DNA of 64,000 nt from Betaproteobacteria bacterium (GTDB taxonomy: Bacteria > Pseudomonadota > Gammaproteobacteria > Burkholderiales > Thiobacillaceae): contig VGVT01000002.1 of NCBI GenBank assembly GCA_016873935.1, positions 57,443 through 121,442 on the forward strand, given 5' to 3'. The number at the start of each line of letters is the position of its first letter. Positions within the stretch are counted from its first letter, which is position 1. The notes below the pieces were generated by a model that was given only the letters and a program-made list of their open reading frames with translations, did not search any database and had not been told where the DNA came from. Made by a program: the position numbers and the translations under genes. Shown in pieces: positions 17,747-26,782 of this stretch.

Positions 17747-18915
17747 GGCACGCCCTGCTCGCCGGCCTGCTCGCCTGCGCCTCCCCCATCGTCACCGCGG
17801 CGACGCTCGACGTGATGGCCGGGGACGCCGCCGTGTTCATCCATCTGGAGGCCTCCGGCCGCGCCAGCCTGGCGGTTTCCGACGACCGCGTCGGCCTGGT
17901 CTGGGAAGACAACCGGAGTGGCGCGCCGCGCTGCCATCTGGGCGTGAAACCTCGCGCCGAGCCCTCCTTCCGCGTGTTTCCGTTCGGCCGCGGCGAGTGT
18001 TTCGAGCCGGCCCTGAGCCCCCTGCCGGACGGACGTTTCCTGCTCATTTGGGAGGACGAGGCCGGCGTCGGAGTCGGCATCGCCGGCGCCGATGGCGTCC
18101 TCGCCAGTGCGGCGCTGGCGCCCGCCGGCGGCCAGGGCGCCGTCGCCCATCACCCCAGCCTGGGGGCGATGGCCGTCTGGACCGCGCCCGAGGGTCGCTG
18201 GCGCCGTCTGTGGAGCGCGCCGCTGCGCATCGACGGCGGGACCTTGTCGCCGGGGCCGGCGCGGCCCGTGGACGCCGCAGCGCCGCGCGACGACCAGGCG
18301 TTTCCAGCCCTGGCGGCGACGGCGGACGGCCTGGCGCTGGTGTGGGAGGACCGCCGCCTCGGCCATACCGTGATCTTCGCCAGCCATAGCCGCGATGGCC
18401 AGGCCTGGGCACCGCCGCGCCGCGTCAGCGCCAACCCCAGCGGCCAGGCCGCGCCCGGCCTCGGCCGCGGTACCGGCGCCATGCGCCCGGCGCTGGCGGC
18501 GTTCGGCGCTCGCCTGGCGGCGGTGTGGCTGGACAAGCGCGATTTCCTGTCGGGCTACGACGTCTATGCCGCTTTCAGCGACGACGGCGGCGCCAGCTAC
18601 GGCAAGGATGGCAAGGCGCAGGACAGCTTCGGCGACGCCATTGCGCAGTGGCACGCGGCCGTGGCCGGCAACCGGCGCGGCGACCTGGTGGTGGCCTTCG
18701 ACGACGAGCGCGACGGCAGCGCGGATGTCTGGCTGACGCGCCGGACGGCGGCCGGCTGGGGCGGCGACTTCAGCCCGGCGGACGCCTCCGGGCCGGGACG
18801 CCAGGGCGATCCCGCCATCGCCGTCGACGATACCGGTTTCCTGCATCTGGCCTGGGTCGAGCGCGACGCCGCCGGCGCCACCCGGCTGCGCTACATGGTG
18901 TTGCCGCCGCCCTGA
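17743..18915 (+). CDS. secreted sialidase-like beta-propeller protein, function unknown
   Basis: This 390-residue product has a signal peptide (about 1-20, ending VTAAT). The rest is made of repeating strands with Asp-rich turns: LVWEDNRSG, LIWEDEAG, LVWEDRRLG, AVWLDKRD, VAFDDERDG and LAWVERD. Together these suggest a six-bladed sialidase/BNR-type propeller. No sialidase catalytic arginine triad could be confirmed. Co-translation with the upstream thioredoxin-like protein suggests that the two act together in the periplasm or at the surface (inference). Confidence 0.6.
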   Translation: MRHALLAGLLACASPIVTAATLDVMAGDAAVFIHLEASGRASLAVSDDRVGLVWEDNRSGAPRCHLGVKPRAEPSFRVFPFGRGECFEPALSPLPDGRFLLIWEDEAGVGVGIAGADGVLASAALAPAGGQGAVAHHPSLGAMAVWTAPEGRWRRLWSAPLRIDGGTLSPGPARPVDAAAPRDDQAFPALAATADGLALVWEDRRLGHTVIFASHSRDGQAWAPPRRVSANPSGQAAPGLGRGTGAMRPALAAFGARLAAVWLDKRDFLSGYDVYAAFSDDGGASYGKDGKAQDSFGDAIAQWHAAVAGNRRGDLVVAFDDERDGSADVWLTRRTAAGWGGDFSPADASGPGRQGDPAIAVDDTGFLHLAWVERDAAGATRLRYMVLPPP

Positions 18916-18937
18916 TCCGGCGCCAGCCCGCGCGGTC

Positions 18938-20059
18938 TCAGGCCACGCCCCAGGCCGCGAACAGCGGATCGGCCTGGGCGCGTTGCGCGGCATACTTGTC
19001 GTCTTCGGGACGTTTCAGGCCGCGCAGGCTTTGCGTGCGCAGCTCGCCGAAGCCGGCGACCGCCAGCATGCCCAGTACCATGCCCAGGCGCTCGAAGGGA
19101 TGCAGTTCGCTCCACACGCGGATGGCCTTGTCGGGGAACCAGCGGTCGGAAAAGGCGAGCACGCAGACGCCGCCGGGCCGCAGCACCCGGCGCGCCTCGC
19201 GCAACACATCGAGCGGGCGCAACAGGTACTCGACCGAGGCGGTGCACAGCACCAGGTCGAAGACCGCGTCGCCCCAGGGCAGGTCGGCGCGCTGGTTGAG
19301 ATCCTTCACCACGCGCTCGTTGAGGCGCGGATTGGCCATGAGTTCGTCGCGGTTCATGCCGAGGCCGGCCACGTGCGGATCACTCGGCTCGTCCGGCAGA
19401 TGCGACTCCCAACTGCTCATCAGGTCGAGCACGCACAGGCCGGGCCGCAGAAAGCGTGCGTAGAGGCCGGCGATCTCGCGGCGGCAGACGGCGTCGAGGT
19501 GGTGCACCAGGCGCGGCCTGTCGTAGAACAAGCCATCCTCGCTCTCGTCGCGGCGGCCGAAGCCGTCCAGGCCGAGGTAGGCGGCGGCCGCATCGGCGGG
19601 CGGCGCCTGCAGGCCGGGGCCGTCGAACAACTCCTGCAGGCGGGTTGCGGGCGCCGCCTCGCCGGTGTGGGCACGCAGGCTGAAGGTGATCGCGCGGCCG
19701 GCCAGGGCATGGTTGGCATCCACCCGCAGGGTATCCTCCGCCACCTCCAGCAGACGCACCGGCCGCAGGTCGCGCGGTCCCTGTGCCAGATCGGGGAAAG
19801 CGAGACGCGGATAAAAACGGCCGGCGACGGGCGCGACGGGCAGACGCCAGTGCCGCGCGGGGATCAGGGCGGGATCGAGTTCGCGCGGCTGCACCCAGGG
19901 CGTCGCATCCAGTTCGACCACTTCCCGCCCGCCGCGCAGGACTTCCGCCGCCCGCAGCCAGCGCCCGTCGGCCTGGCAGGCGCGGGCGTCGATGATCAGG
20001 CGGTCGCTGTGGGTCGCCCCCTCGCCGCGCCAGTCCAGACGGGCTTCGAGGGTGGACAT
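18938..20059 (-). CDS. SlyD-like FKBP segment fused to SAM-dependent methyltransferase
   Basis: The 373-residue product is a fusion. The N-terminal part (about 80-130) has RFYPRLAFP, a PVRLLEVAEDTLRVDANHAL-like strand pair and AGRAITFSL, which match the C-terminal strands of SlyD-type FKBP isomerases; the typical N-terminal FKBP strand is not evident. The C-terminal part (about 210-345) is a class I methyltransferase: VLDLMSSWESHLP, then VFDLVLCTASVEYLLRP, then EARRVLRPGGVCVLAFSD. The substrate is unknown. The start is uncertain (GTG 20071 or ATG 20059). It follows surA on the same strand. Confidence 0.75.
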   Translation of the reverse strand: MSTLEARLDWRGEGATHSDRLIIDARACQADGRWLRAAEVLRGGREVVELDATPWVQPRELDPALIPARHWRLPVAPVAGRFYPRLAFPDLAQGPRDLRPVRLLEVAEDTLRVDANHALAGRAITFSLRAHTGEAAPATRLQELFDGPGLQAPPADAAAAYLGLDGFGRRDESEDGLFYDRPRLVHHLDAVCRREIAGLYARFLRPGLCVLDLMSSWESHLPDEPSDPHVAGLGMNRDELMANPRLNERVVKDLNQRADLPWGDAVFDLVLCTASVEYLLRPLDVLREARRVLRPGGVCVLAFSDRWFPDKAIRVWSELHPFERLGMVLGMLAVAGFGELRTQSLRGLKRPEDDKYAAQRAQADPLFAAWGVA

Positions 20060-20084
20060 GGCGTCCCGCACGACGCGATGCGCG

Positions 20085-21386
20085 TCATTCCTCCAGGCGA
20101 TACTCGACGTAGGCGCGGTCGCGGGCCTGACGCACCCAGTCTTCGAAAGCTTCCTCGGTCTTGCGCTCGCGGATCACGCGGCGCGCCTCCAGGCGCTTGC
20201 GTTCCTCGGTGACGTCCTGGTCGCGACGCTCCTGCACCTGGATGAGGTGCCAGCCGAAGGGCGACTGCACGGGCTCGGAGACCTCGCCCGGGCGCAGAGC
20301 GTCCATGGCTCGCTCGAACTGTGGCACGGTGTCGCCCGGGTTGAGCCAGTTCAGGTCGCCACCGCGGCTGGCGGAAAGATCGTCGGAGTGCTGCTTGGCC
20401 AGGGCAGAGAAATCGCCGCCGTGCTCGATGCGCTCCTTGAGTTGCAGCAGCCGGTTGCGGGCGTCGGCGTCACCGACGATCTCGTTGGTTTTCACCAGGA
20501 TGTGGCGGGCGCGCGTCTGCCGCACCACCGTCTGCGCGTCGCGGCCGCGCTTCTCAAGCAGCTTGAACACGTGGAAGCCATTGCCGCTGCGCAGGACGTC
20601 GGAAACATCGCCGACCTTCAGGTTGACGAGGGCTCGCAGAAACAGCTCGGGCAACTGACCCTCGTTGCGCCAGCCCAATTCGCCTCCCCGCAGGGCGTTC
20701 TCGGCATCGGAGTAGGCCGCCGAAACCTGCGCAAAATCGGCGCCCCCGCGCAGCTCAGCCAGCGCCGCCGCGGCCTTGGCGCGCAACTGGCCGAGTTTTT
20801 CAGGGCTGGCGCCTTCCGGGGTAAGGATGAGGATATGCGCCAGCCGGTACTCGTTACGCTGGTCCGACTGGGCCTGGCCGGCGAGGAAGTTGTCGATTTC
20901 CGCGTCGGTCACCACCACCTTGTTCTCCGCCTCGCGTTCGCGCAGGCGTGAGATGGTCATCTCCGTGCGAATCTGCTCGCGGAACGCCCTGAAGTCGACG
21001 CCATCGGCCTCCAGGGCCTTGCGGAACGCCTCGGGGCCGAGGTTGTTGTTCTGGGCGATGCGGGCGATGGCGCGGTCCAGCACCGGGCCGTCGAAACGGA
21101 TGTTGCTGTCCTCGGCGATCTGCATGACGGCCTTCTCGGTGATCATGCGTTCGAGGACCTGTCGAGTCAGTTGCCGGCGCGGCGGCGCCTGCGTCTTCTG
21201 CATTGCCATCTGGCGCAGGACCTGATCGACGCGCCGGTTCAGTTCGATCTCGGTGATGACGCCACTGTTGACCACGGCGACGATGCGGTCCACCTCCACC
21301 GGCGCGGCCCGCGCCGGACCACACAGGAGAAGACCGGCGCACAGCGCCGCCTTAATCAGCCAAATCGAATTCATCGCTTTTCGCAT
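20085..21386 (-). CDS. surA: periplasmic chaperone/peptidyl-prolyl isomerase SurA
   Basis: SurA escorts unfolded outer-membrane proteins to the BAM complex. The 433-residue product has a signal peptide (about 1-27, ending GPARA), the SurA N-terminal domain (VDRIVAVVNSGVITEIELNRR), two parvulin domains (about 175-275 and 285-385, each with a GGxLxW-type pattern: GGELGWRNEG and GGDLNWLNPG) and a C-terminal helix. I chose ATG 21386, which overlaps lptD by 35 nt. The lptD-surA order is conserved and functionally logical, since LptD is a SurA client. Confidence 0.95.
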   Translation of the reverse strand: MRKAMNSIWLIKAALCAGLLLCGPARAAPVEVDRIVAVVNSGVITEIELNRRVDQVLRQMAMQKTQAPPRRQLTRQVLERMITEKAVMQIAEDSNIRFDGPVLDRAIARIAQNNNLGPEAFRKALEADGVDFRAFREQIRTEMTISRLREREAENKVVVTDAEIDNFLAGQAQSDQRNEYRLAHILILTPEGASPEKLGQLRAKAAAALAELRGGADFAQVSAAYSDAENALRGGELGWRNEGQLPELFLRALVNLKVGDVSDVLRSGNGFHVFKLLEKRGRDAQTVVRQTRARHILVKTNEIVGDADARNRLLQLKERIEHGGDFSALAKQHSDDLSASRGGDLNWLNPGDTVPQFERAMDALRPGEVSEPVQSPFGWHLIQVQERRDQDVTEERKRLEARRVIRERKTEEAFEDWVRQARDRAYVEYRLEE

Positions 21387-23673
21387 AGCCGGAAATACTC
21401 CGTGACAGGACATCCAGGGGGTTCGGTCCCAGTTTGGTGAGCCCCCTCAGCTCAAGTTGCAGATAGAAGGCGTTGGACGTCTTCGCCTCGGTGGTCACCA
21501 GACGCTGCAACACGCCTCGCAGCGACCAGCAACCGGCGTTGTATTCGAAGCCGGCCAGGCCTTCCACCAGGCGGCGGTCACGCAGGGAATAATTCAGACG
21601 GCCGACACCGTACCACTTGGGCGCCAGCGGCCACTGCGCGGAAAGATCGAGCTGATTGATGGAGTTGTCTTCGTTGATCAGGTCCTTGTAATAGCGGTAA
21701 TCGATGTTGAACAGGCGCCCAGGACCGTCGCGATAGGCGCCACCGACATTGCCTTTGACCAGGTCACTGTCGTTCGTGCTGTACTGGACGCCGGATTGCA
21801 GGCGCCACTGTCGGGTGAGCTGGCCGCCGATCTGAGCGATGAGGTCGGAAGTGTTGGCGCTGTTCACCGTCGTGACGGGTGTCAGGCCGACGCGCTGACC
21901 CCTGAAGTAATGCACCTGACCAAGGGTGACCTGCAGACGCTCGACACCGTTGTCCTGGTCGAGGATGCGCGAAGTCATGGCCAGGGTGAGCTGCTTGGCG
22001 TCGTTGACGCGATCGACGCCGGTGAACTTGTTCTCGCCGAACATCTCGTCGAGAGACAAATCCTTGAGCGCGCTGTCGAACACGGGGATGCGGTCCTGGT
22101 TCTTGTAGGGAATGTTGACGTAGAACAGGCGGGGCTCGAGAGTCTGGATGAAATTGCCCGCGCCAAGGGACCATTCGCGCTCCAGCAGGAGGTTGGCATC
22201 CAGGCTGAAGACGGGCAAGCCGCGGCTGACGTCGGCATAGCCCTGAGCGGGCGCGGCGGTGGCCACGGCATCGCGGCGATTGACCGTGTCCCCATCCAGG
22301 AAATAGCGGGTGTAGTGCCAGCCCAGGCGCGGAGTGATGGTCGCATAGCTGGTTTTCAGCGGCACGCGCACACTGGGGTAGGCATGCAGGCGGCCACCTC
22401 GTACGAAATCGCCGCCGCGATGGTCGAATTGCGTGTATTCCCCGGTGAAGTCGAACCAGGCCCAGGTCTGGCCCGGCACCTGTCGCTGCGCCGTGAGATG
22501 GAGCTGGGGCACGCGGTGGTAGGGCTCGGTGACGGGGGCATCCGGGTCCTGCAGGGTCTGGTAGCGCTGGTACAGGCCGCTGGCCCGCCACCAGCCGCCG
22601 TCATAGCTCAGGCTGCCCTGCTGCGGCAGGTTGACGCGCGAGGTCTGGCTGATCAGGCTGGACAGGTCGGCGAAGTAATCGTCGTCGGACACCCGCTCAT
22701 AGTGCAGGCTGCCAGACCAACTTCCGCGGAAGCGATGGTCGTGGCGCAGCACCACATTTAAACGGTCACGTTCCGCCTGACGATCGTCGGGAAGGTATTC
22801 CAAGCGCAGTTCGCCACCGTACTGGTGCTCCGGGTCTTGTTCGAGATAACGGAATTCCGCGCCGAGTTGCAGTCCCCGTTTGCTCATGAGCCGCGGGTAC
22901 AGTGTGGCATCCCGGTTGGGCGCGATGTTCCAGTACCACGGCGCCACCAGTTCGACGCCGCGCTCATCGGAGGCGCCGTAGGATGGTGCCAAAAAGCCGG
23001 ACTTACGACTGTTGTCCAGGGAGAAGTCCATCCACGGCGCATAGAGGATGGGCACATCCAGGAACTCGACCCTGACGTGGCGGGCGGTGCCGACGTTGCG
23101 GGTGTAATCGAGGTCGAGATCGCGGATTTTAAGCAACCAGTCGTCGTTGCCGGCGGCACAGCTGGTGTAGGTGGCGTCTTCCAGTTCGTAGCGATCCACG
23201 CCGGAGAAATTGAGGGTCTCGGCGCCACCGCGCGAACGCCGTCCGTCCGGAGCATAGACCTCGTAGCGGACTGCACGCGCGCTGCCCAGACGGGATTCGA
23301 GCTTGAGGCGCAGATCGCCGCTCTCGATGCGGTCGCGGTTCTGGCTGTAGACCACGCGACCGCGCGCCTCGACCTCATCCGCGACCTGGTCGTAGCGCAG
23401 CCAGTCGGCCTCGATGCGCTCGCGCAGATTGCGCACGACCACCTTGCCCTCCGCCACCACCTCGCGGTCCTCCTGGCCGGCGATGTGGTCGGCCTCCAGG
23501 TGGGTCGGCCCGGGCGCTGGCAAGGGCTTGACGGCGGGACTGCTCAGCTTGCCGCTCGACTTCAGCAGCAGCGGCGGAACAGCAGCCAGCGTAGCCGTAT
23601 GCCATCCCGCGATGGCCGTTGCCAGGCACAGGAAGAGAAACGGGCGCGCGAAAGGCGGCACGGCGGACTGCAT
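21352..23673 (-). CDS. lptD: LPS-assembly outer-membrane protein LptD
   Basis: LptD is the beta-barrel translocon that inserts lipopolysaccharide into the outer leaflet together with LptE. The 773-residue product has a signal peptide (about 1-31), an OstA-type N-terminal domain (about 55-170; LEADHIAGQEDREVVAEG) and a long C-terminal barrel with alternating aromatic strands. Cysteines occur in YTSCAAGNDDW and NAGCWSLRG, candidates for the inter-domain disulfide. The gene is divergent from amgK across 49 bp, where a TATAAT hexamer occurs on the minus strand (23718-23713). Confidence 0.95.
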   Translation of the reverse strand: MQSAVPPFARPFLFLCLATAIAGWHTATLAAVPPLLLKSSGKLSSPAVKPLPAPGPTHLEADHIAGQEDREVVAEGKVVVRNLRERIEADWLRYDQVADEVEARGRVVYSQNRDRIESGDLRLKLESRLGSARAVRYEVYAPDGRRSRGGAETLNFSGVDRYELEDATYTSCAAGNDDWLLKIRDLDLDYTRNVGTARHVRVEFLDVPILYAPWMDFSLDNSRKSGFLAPSYGASDERGVELVAPWYWNIAPNRDATLYPRLMSKRGLQLGAEFRYLEQDPEHQYGGELRLEYLPDDRQAERDRLNVVLRHDHRFRGSWSGSLHYERVSDDDYFADLSSLISQTSRVNLPQQGSLSYDGGWWRASGLYQRYQTLQDPDAPVTEPYHRVPQLHLTAQRQVPGQTWAWFDFTGEYTQFDHRGGDFVRGGRLHAYPSVRVPLKTSYATITPRLGWHYTRYFLDGDTVNRRDAVATAAPAQGYADVSRGLPVFSLDANLLLEREWSLGAGNFIQTLEPRLFYVNIPYKNQDRIPVFDSALKDLSLDEMFGENKFTGVDRVNDAKQLTLAMTSRILDQDNGVERLQVTLGQVHYFRGQRVGLTPVTTVNSANTSDLIAQIGGQLTRQWRLQSGVQYSTNDSDLVKGNVGGAYRDGPGRLFNIDYRYYKDLINEDNSINQLDLSAQWPLAPKWYGVGRLNYSLRDRRLVEGLAGFEYNAGCWSLRGVLQRLVTTEAKTSNAFYLQLELRGLTKLGPNPLDVLSRSISGYAKSDEFDLAD

Positions 23674-23722
23674 GGGTGGAATGTTAGAATCTGGGCGCTT
23701 TTTTGACTGCCGGATTATAGCT

Positions 23723-24718
23723 TTGGAACGCTTCGCCCGTTTGCGGGAATGGATCCAGTCCGTCCTGCCCGATCCCCTCCTGAGCCTGGAACCGGCCTCC
23801 GCCGACGCCAGCTTCCGTCGCTATTTCCGCGCCACCACGGCATCCGGCAGCCACGTGGTGATGGACGCGCCGCCCGACCACGAAGACTGCCGGCCTTACG
23901 TGCACGTGGCCCGCCTGTTCCGCGAAGCCGGCGCCAACACCCCGGAAATCCTGGCGGAAAATCTGGAAGAGGGCTTCCTGCTGCTCAGCGACTTCGGCGA
24001 CACCACCTACCTGGCCGCCCTCGACGAGGCCAATGCCGACCGCCTGTACCGCGACGCCAATAACGCCCTGATCAGGATCCAGGCCGCCAGCCGCCCCCTG
24101 GAACTGCCGGAATACGACCGGGCTCTGCTGCTGCGTGAACTGCAACTGTTCCCGGACTGGTACCTGGCCAGGCATCTGCGGGTGGAACTGGACGCGGAGC
24201 AGCGGGCAGTCCTGGACAACACCTTCGCCGCCATCCTCGCCAACAATCTGGCCCAGCCCCAGGTCTATGTGCATCGCGACTGGCACTCCCGCAACCTGAT
24301 GGTCACCGAGCGGGACAACCCGGGCGTGCTGGATTTCCAGGACGCGGTCTACGGCCCCATCACCTACGACCTCGTGTCCATCTACAAGGACGCCTATATC
24401 CAGTGGAACGAAGAGCGCGTGCTGGACTGGCTGGTGCGTTACTGGGAAGCTGCCCGCCAGGCCGACCTGCCGGTGGATCGGGACTTCGGCGCCTTCTACC
24501 GGGATTTCGAGTGGATGGGCGTGCAGCGCCACATCAAGGTGCTGGGCATTTTCGCCCGCCTCTGCCACCGCGACGGCAAGGACGGCTACCTGAAGAACAT
24601 GCCCCTGGTCATGCACTACCTGCGCCAGGCCTGCGGCCGCTACAACGGCCTGGGCGATTTCCTGCGCCTGCTCGACGCCATCGAGGGCAAGTCGGCGCAA
24701 GTGGGCTACAGCTTCTGA
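23723..24718 (+). CDS. amgK: N-acetylmuramate/N-acetylglucosamine kinase AmgK
   Basis: AmgK phosphorylates the anomeric carbon of MurNAc and GlcNAc in the cell-wall recycling route that bypasses de novo UDP-MurNAc synthesis. The 331-residue protein is an aminoglycoside-phosphotransferase-fold kinase with [12 protein letters not shown] (catalytic Asp) and [10 protein letters not shown] (metal-binding Asp). I used TTG 23723, giving the N-terminus [12 protein letters not shown] expected for the family; no ATG is available. The partner gene murU starts 1 bp after its stop codon. Confidence 0.9.
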   Translation: MERFARLREWIQSVLPDPLLSLEPASADASFRRYFRATTASGSHVVMDAPPDHEDCRPYVHVARLFREAGANTPEILAENLEEGFLLLSDFGDTTYLAALDEANADRLYRDANNALIRIQAASRPLELPEYDRALLLRELQLFPDWYLARHLRVELDAEQRAVLDNTFAAILANNLAQPQVYVHRDWHSRNLMVTERDNPGVLDFQDAVYGPITYDLVSIYKDAYIQWNEERVLDWLVRYWEAARQADLPVDRDFGAFYRDFEWMGVQRHIKVLGIFARLCHRDGKDGYLKNMPLVMHYLRQACGRYNGLGDFLRLLDAIEGKSAQVGYSF

Positions 24719-24719
24719 C

Positions 24720-25490
24720 ATGCCCCCGCCGCACGCCTCGCCCCTCTCACCTCACCCGGCCAAAGCGATGATCCTGGCCGCCGGCCTGGGCGAGCGCATG
24801 CGCCCCCTCACCGACCACACCCCCAAGCCCCTGCTGGTGGCGGGCGGCAAGCCGCTCATCGTCTGGCAGATCGAGCGCCTTGGGACGGCCGGCTTTCGCG
24901 AACTGGTCATCAACCACGCCCACCTCGGCCAGCAGATCGAGGACTATCTGGGCGACGGCGCCGGACTGGGCGTGCGCATCGCCTGGTCGCGGGAGCCGGA
25001 GCCCCTGGAGAGCGCCGGTGGCATCGCCACCGCCCTGCCGCATCTCGGCGACGCGCCCTTCCTGGTCAGCAACGGTGACGTCTATACCGAATTCGATTAC
25101 GCCCGGCTGGCGCCGGTCCTCGCCGACATGGCCGCGAACCCGGAGCATCTGGCGCATCTGGTGCTGGTGGACAACCCGCCACACCACCCCGACGGGGATT
25201 TCATGCTCGCCTCCGACAGGGTGAGCACCCTCCCCCTCGCGCCGCACGCCACACGCCTCACCTTTTCAGGCATCGGCTGCTACCGGCCGGAGCTGTTCAC
25301 CGGCATTCCCGCCGGAAGCAAGGCCAGGCTCGCACCGCTGCTGATCGCCGCCATGCAACGGGGCCGCGTCACCGGCGAGCATTTCAAAGGCCGCTGGGAG
25401 GACATCGGCACGCCCGCGCGTCTGGCGGCCCTGGATCGCGAACTGACGCAGGCACGCGTGCGCGAGGAGAAGACATGCAGCCCGACCTGA
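24720..25490 (+). CDS. murU: N-acetylmuramate-1-phosphate uridylyltransferase MurU
   Basis: MurU makes UDP-MurNAc from MurNAc-1-phosphate, completing the AmgK-MurU recycling pathway. The protein (256 residues) has the nucleotidyltransferase signature [21 protein letters not shown], a [11 protein letters not shown] metal site and [14 protein letters not shown] near the end. The first 14 or so residues ([13 protein letters not shown]) are not typical and are encoded by a run of heptamers (24728-24755). The true start could therefore be ATG 24720 or a codon just before KAMILAAG. It overlaps pepP by 16 nt. Confidence 0.92.
   Translation: MPPPHASPLSPHPAKAMILAAGLGERMRPLTDHTPKPLLVAGGKPLIVWQIERLGTAGFRELVINHAHLGQQIEDYLGDGAGLGVRIAWSREPEPLESAGGIATALPHLGDAPFLVSNGDVYTEFDYARLAPVLADMAANPEHLAHLVLVDNPPHHPDGDFMLASDRVSTLPLAPHATRLTFSGIGCYRPELFTGIPAGSKARLAPLLIAAMQRGRVTGEHFKGRWEDIGTPARLAALDRELTQARVREEKTCSPT
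24728..24755 (+). repeat. four-unit heptamer run inside the 5' end of murU
   Basis: Four successive 7-nt words can be read: GCCGCAC, GCCTCGC, CCCTCTC, ACCTCAC. They look like the words of the right arm of the recN-nadK array and encode the atypical N-terminal extension of MurU. Confidence 0.5.
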
Positions 25491-26782
25491 AAGTCCATCG
25501 CGCGCGCCGCAACCGGCTCCTGAAAACCCTCGGCGAAGGCGTGCTGATCCTGGCCACGGCGCCGGAAGCGATCCGCAACCGCGACGCCCACTATCCCTAC
25601 CGCTTCGACAGCCACTTCTACTACCTGAGCGGCTTTCCCGAGCCCGAGGCGGTACTGGTGCTGGTCGCCGGCAAGCGCCCGCGGCAGTACCTGTTCTGTC
25701 GCGAGAAGAACGAGGAACGGGAAATCTGGGACGGCTTCCGTTACGGCCCGCGCGCGGCGAAGGAGACCTTCGGCTTCGACGCCGCCTATCCAATCGCGGA
25801 ACTGGACCGGCGCCTGCCGTCGCTGCTGGAAAACGAGGCGCGGGTCGGCTACGCCTTCGGCGCCGACCCCGCCTGGGACGCCCGCGTCATGGGCTGGATC
25901 AACGCCGTGCGCGGCAAGGCGCGCGCCGGCGTGACGGCGCCCGCCAGCCTGCTCGACGCGCACGTGCTCATCGACGCCATGCGCCTGCTCAAGGACACCC
26001 ACGAGGTGGAGCTCATGCAACGCGCCGCCGACCTCTCCGCCGCCGCCCATCGCGCGGCGATGCGCGCCTGCCGGCCGGGCATGGGGGAATGGGAAATCGA
26101 GGCGGAACTGACCCGCGTCCTGCGCGCCGGCGGCTGCCAGGCGCCGGCCTACACCCCCATCGTCGCCGGCGGCGCCAACGCCTGCGTGTTGCACTACGTG
26201 CGCAACGATCAGGCGCTGCGCGACGGCGACCTGCTGCTCATCGACGCGGCCGGCGAATACCACGGCTACGCCGCCGACATTACCCGCACCTTCCCGGTCA
26301 ACGGCCGCTTCGGCGCGGTCCAGAAGGAGGTCTACGAAATCGTGCTGGCGGCCCAGGCCGCCGCCATCGACGCGGCGCGGCCGAGCCACAGCTTCAACGC
26401 CCCGCACGAGGCCGCCCTGCGCGTGCTCACGCAAGGCCTGGTCGACCTCAAGCTGCTCGCCGGCGAGATCGACGGCCTCGTCGAGGCGGAGGCCTACAAG
26501 CCCTGGTACATGCACCGTACCGGCCACTGGCTCGGCCTCGACGTGCACGACGCCGGCGAATACAAGCGCGACGGGATCTGGCGCGCGCTGGAACCCGGCA
26601 TGACCCTCACCGTCGAACCCGGCCTGTATTTCCGTCCCGGCAAGGATGTGCCCGCGCAACTGGAAAACCTCGGCATCCGCATCGAGGACGATGTCCTCGT
26701 GACTGCCGACGCACCCCGCGTCCTCACCGCGGCGGCGCCGAAATCGGTGGCCGACATCGAGGAGGTCATGCTTGAACGCTGA
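25475..26782 (+). CDS. pepP: Xaa-Pro aminopeptidase PepP
   Basis: PepP removes N-terminal residues that precede proline, using a dinuclear manganese site. The 435-residue protein has the N-terminal AMP_N domain (about 5-135; [20 protein letters not shown]) and a creatinase-like C-terminal domain with ligands in [19 protein letters not shown] (two Asp), MHRTGHWLG (His), LTVEPGLYF (Glu) and IEDDVLV (Glu). It lies in the conserved order pepP-ubiH-ubi and overlaps murU and ubiH. Confidence 0.95.
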   Translation: MQPDLKVHRARRNRLLKTLGEGVLILATAPEAIRNRDAHYPYRFDSHFYYLSGFPEPEAVLVLVAGKRPRQYLFCREKNEEREIWDGFRYGPRAAKETFGFDAAYPIAELDRRLPSLLENEARVGYAFGADPAWDARVMGWINAVRGKARAGVTAPASLLDAHVLIDAMRLLKDTHEVELMQRAADLSAAAHRAAMRACRPGMGEWEIEAELTRVLRAGGCQAPAYTPIVAGGANACVLHYVRNDQALRDGDLLLIDAAGEYHGYAADITRTFPVNGRFGAVQKEVYEIVLAAQAAAIDAARPSHSFNAPHEAALRVLTQGLVDLKLLAGEIDGLVEAEAYKPWYMHRTGHWLGLDVHDAGEYKRDGIWRALEPGMTLTVEPGLYFRPGKDVPAQLENLGIRIEDDVLVTADAPRVLTAAAPKSVADIEEVMLER

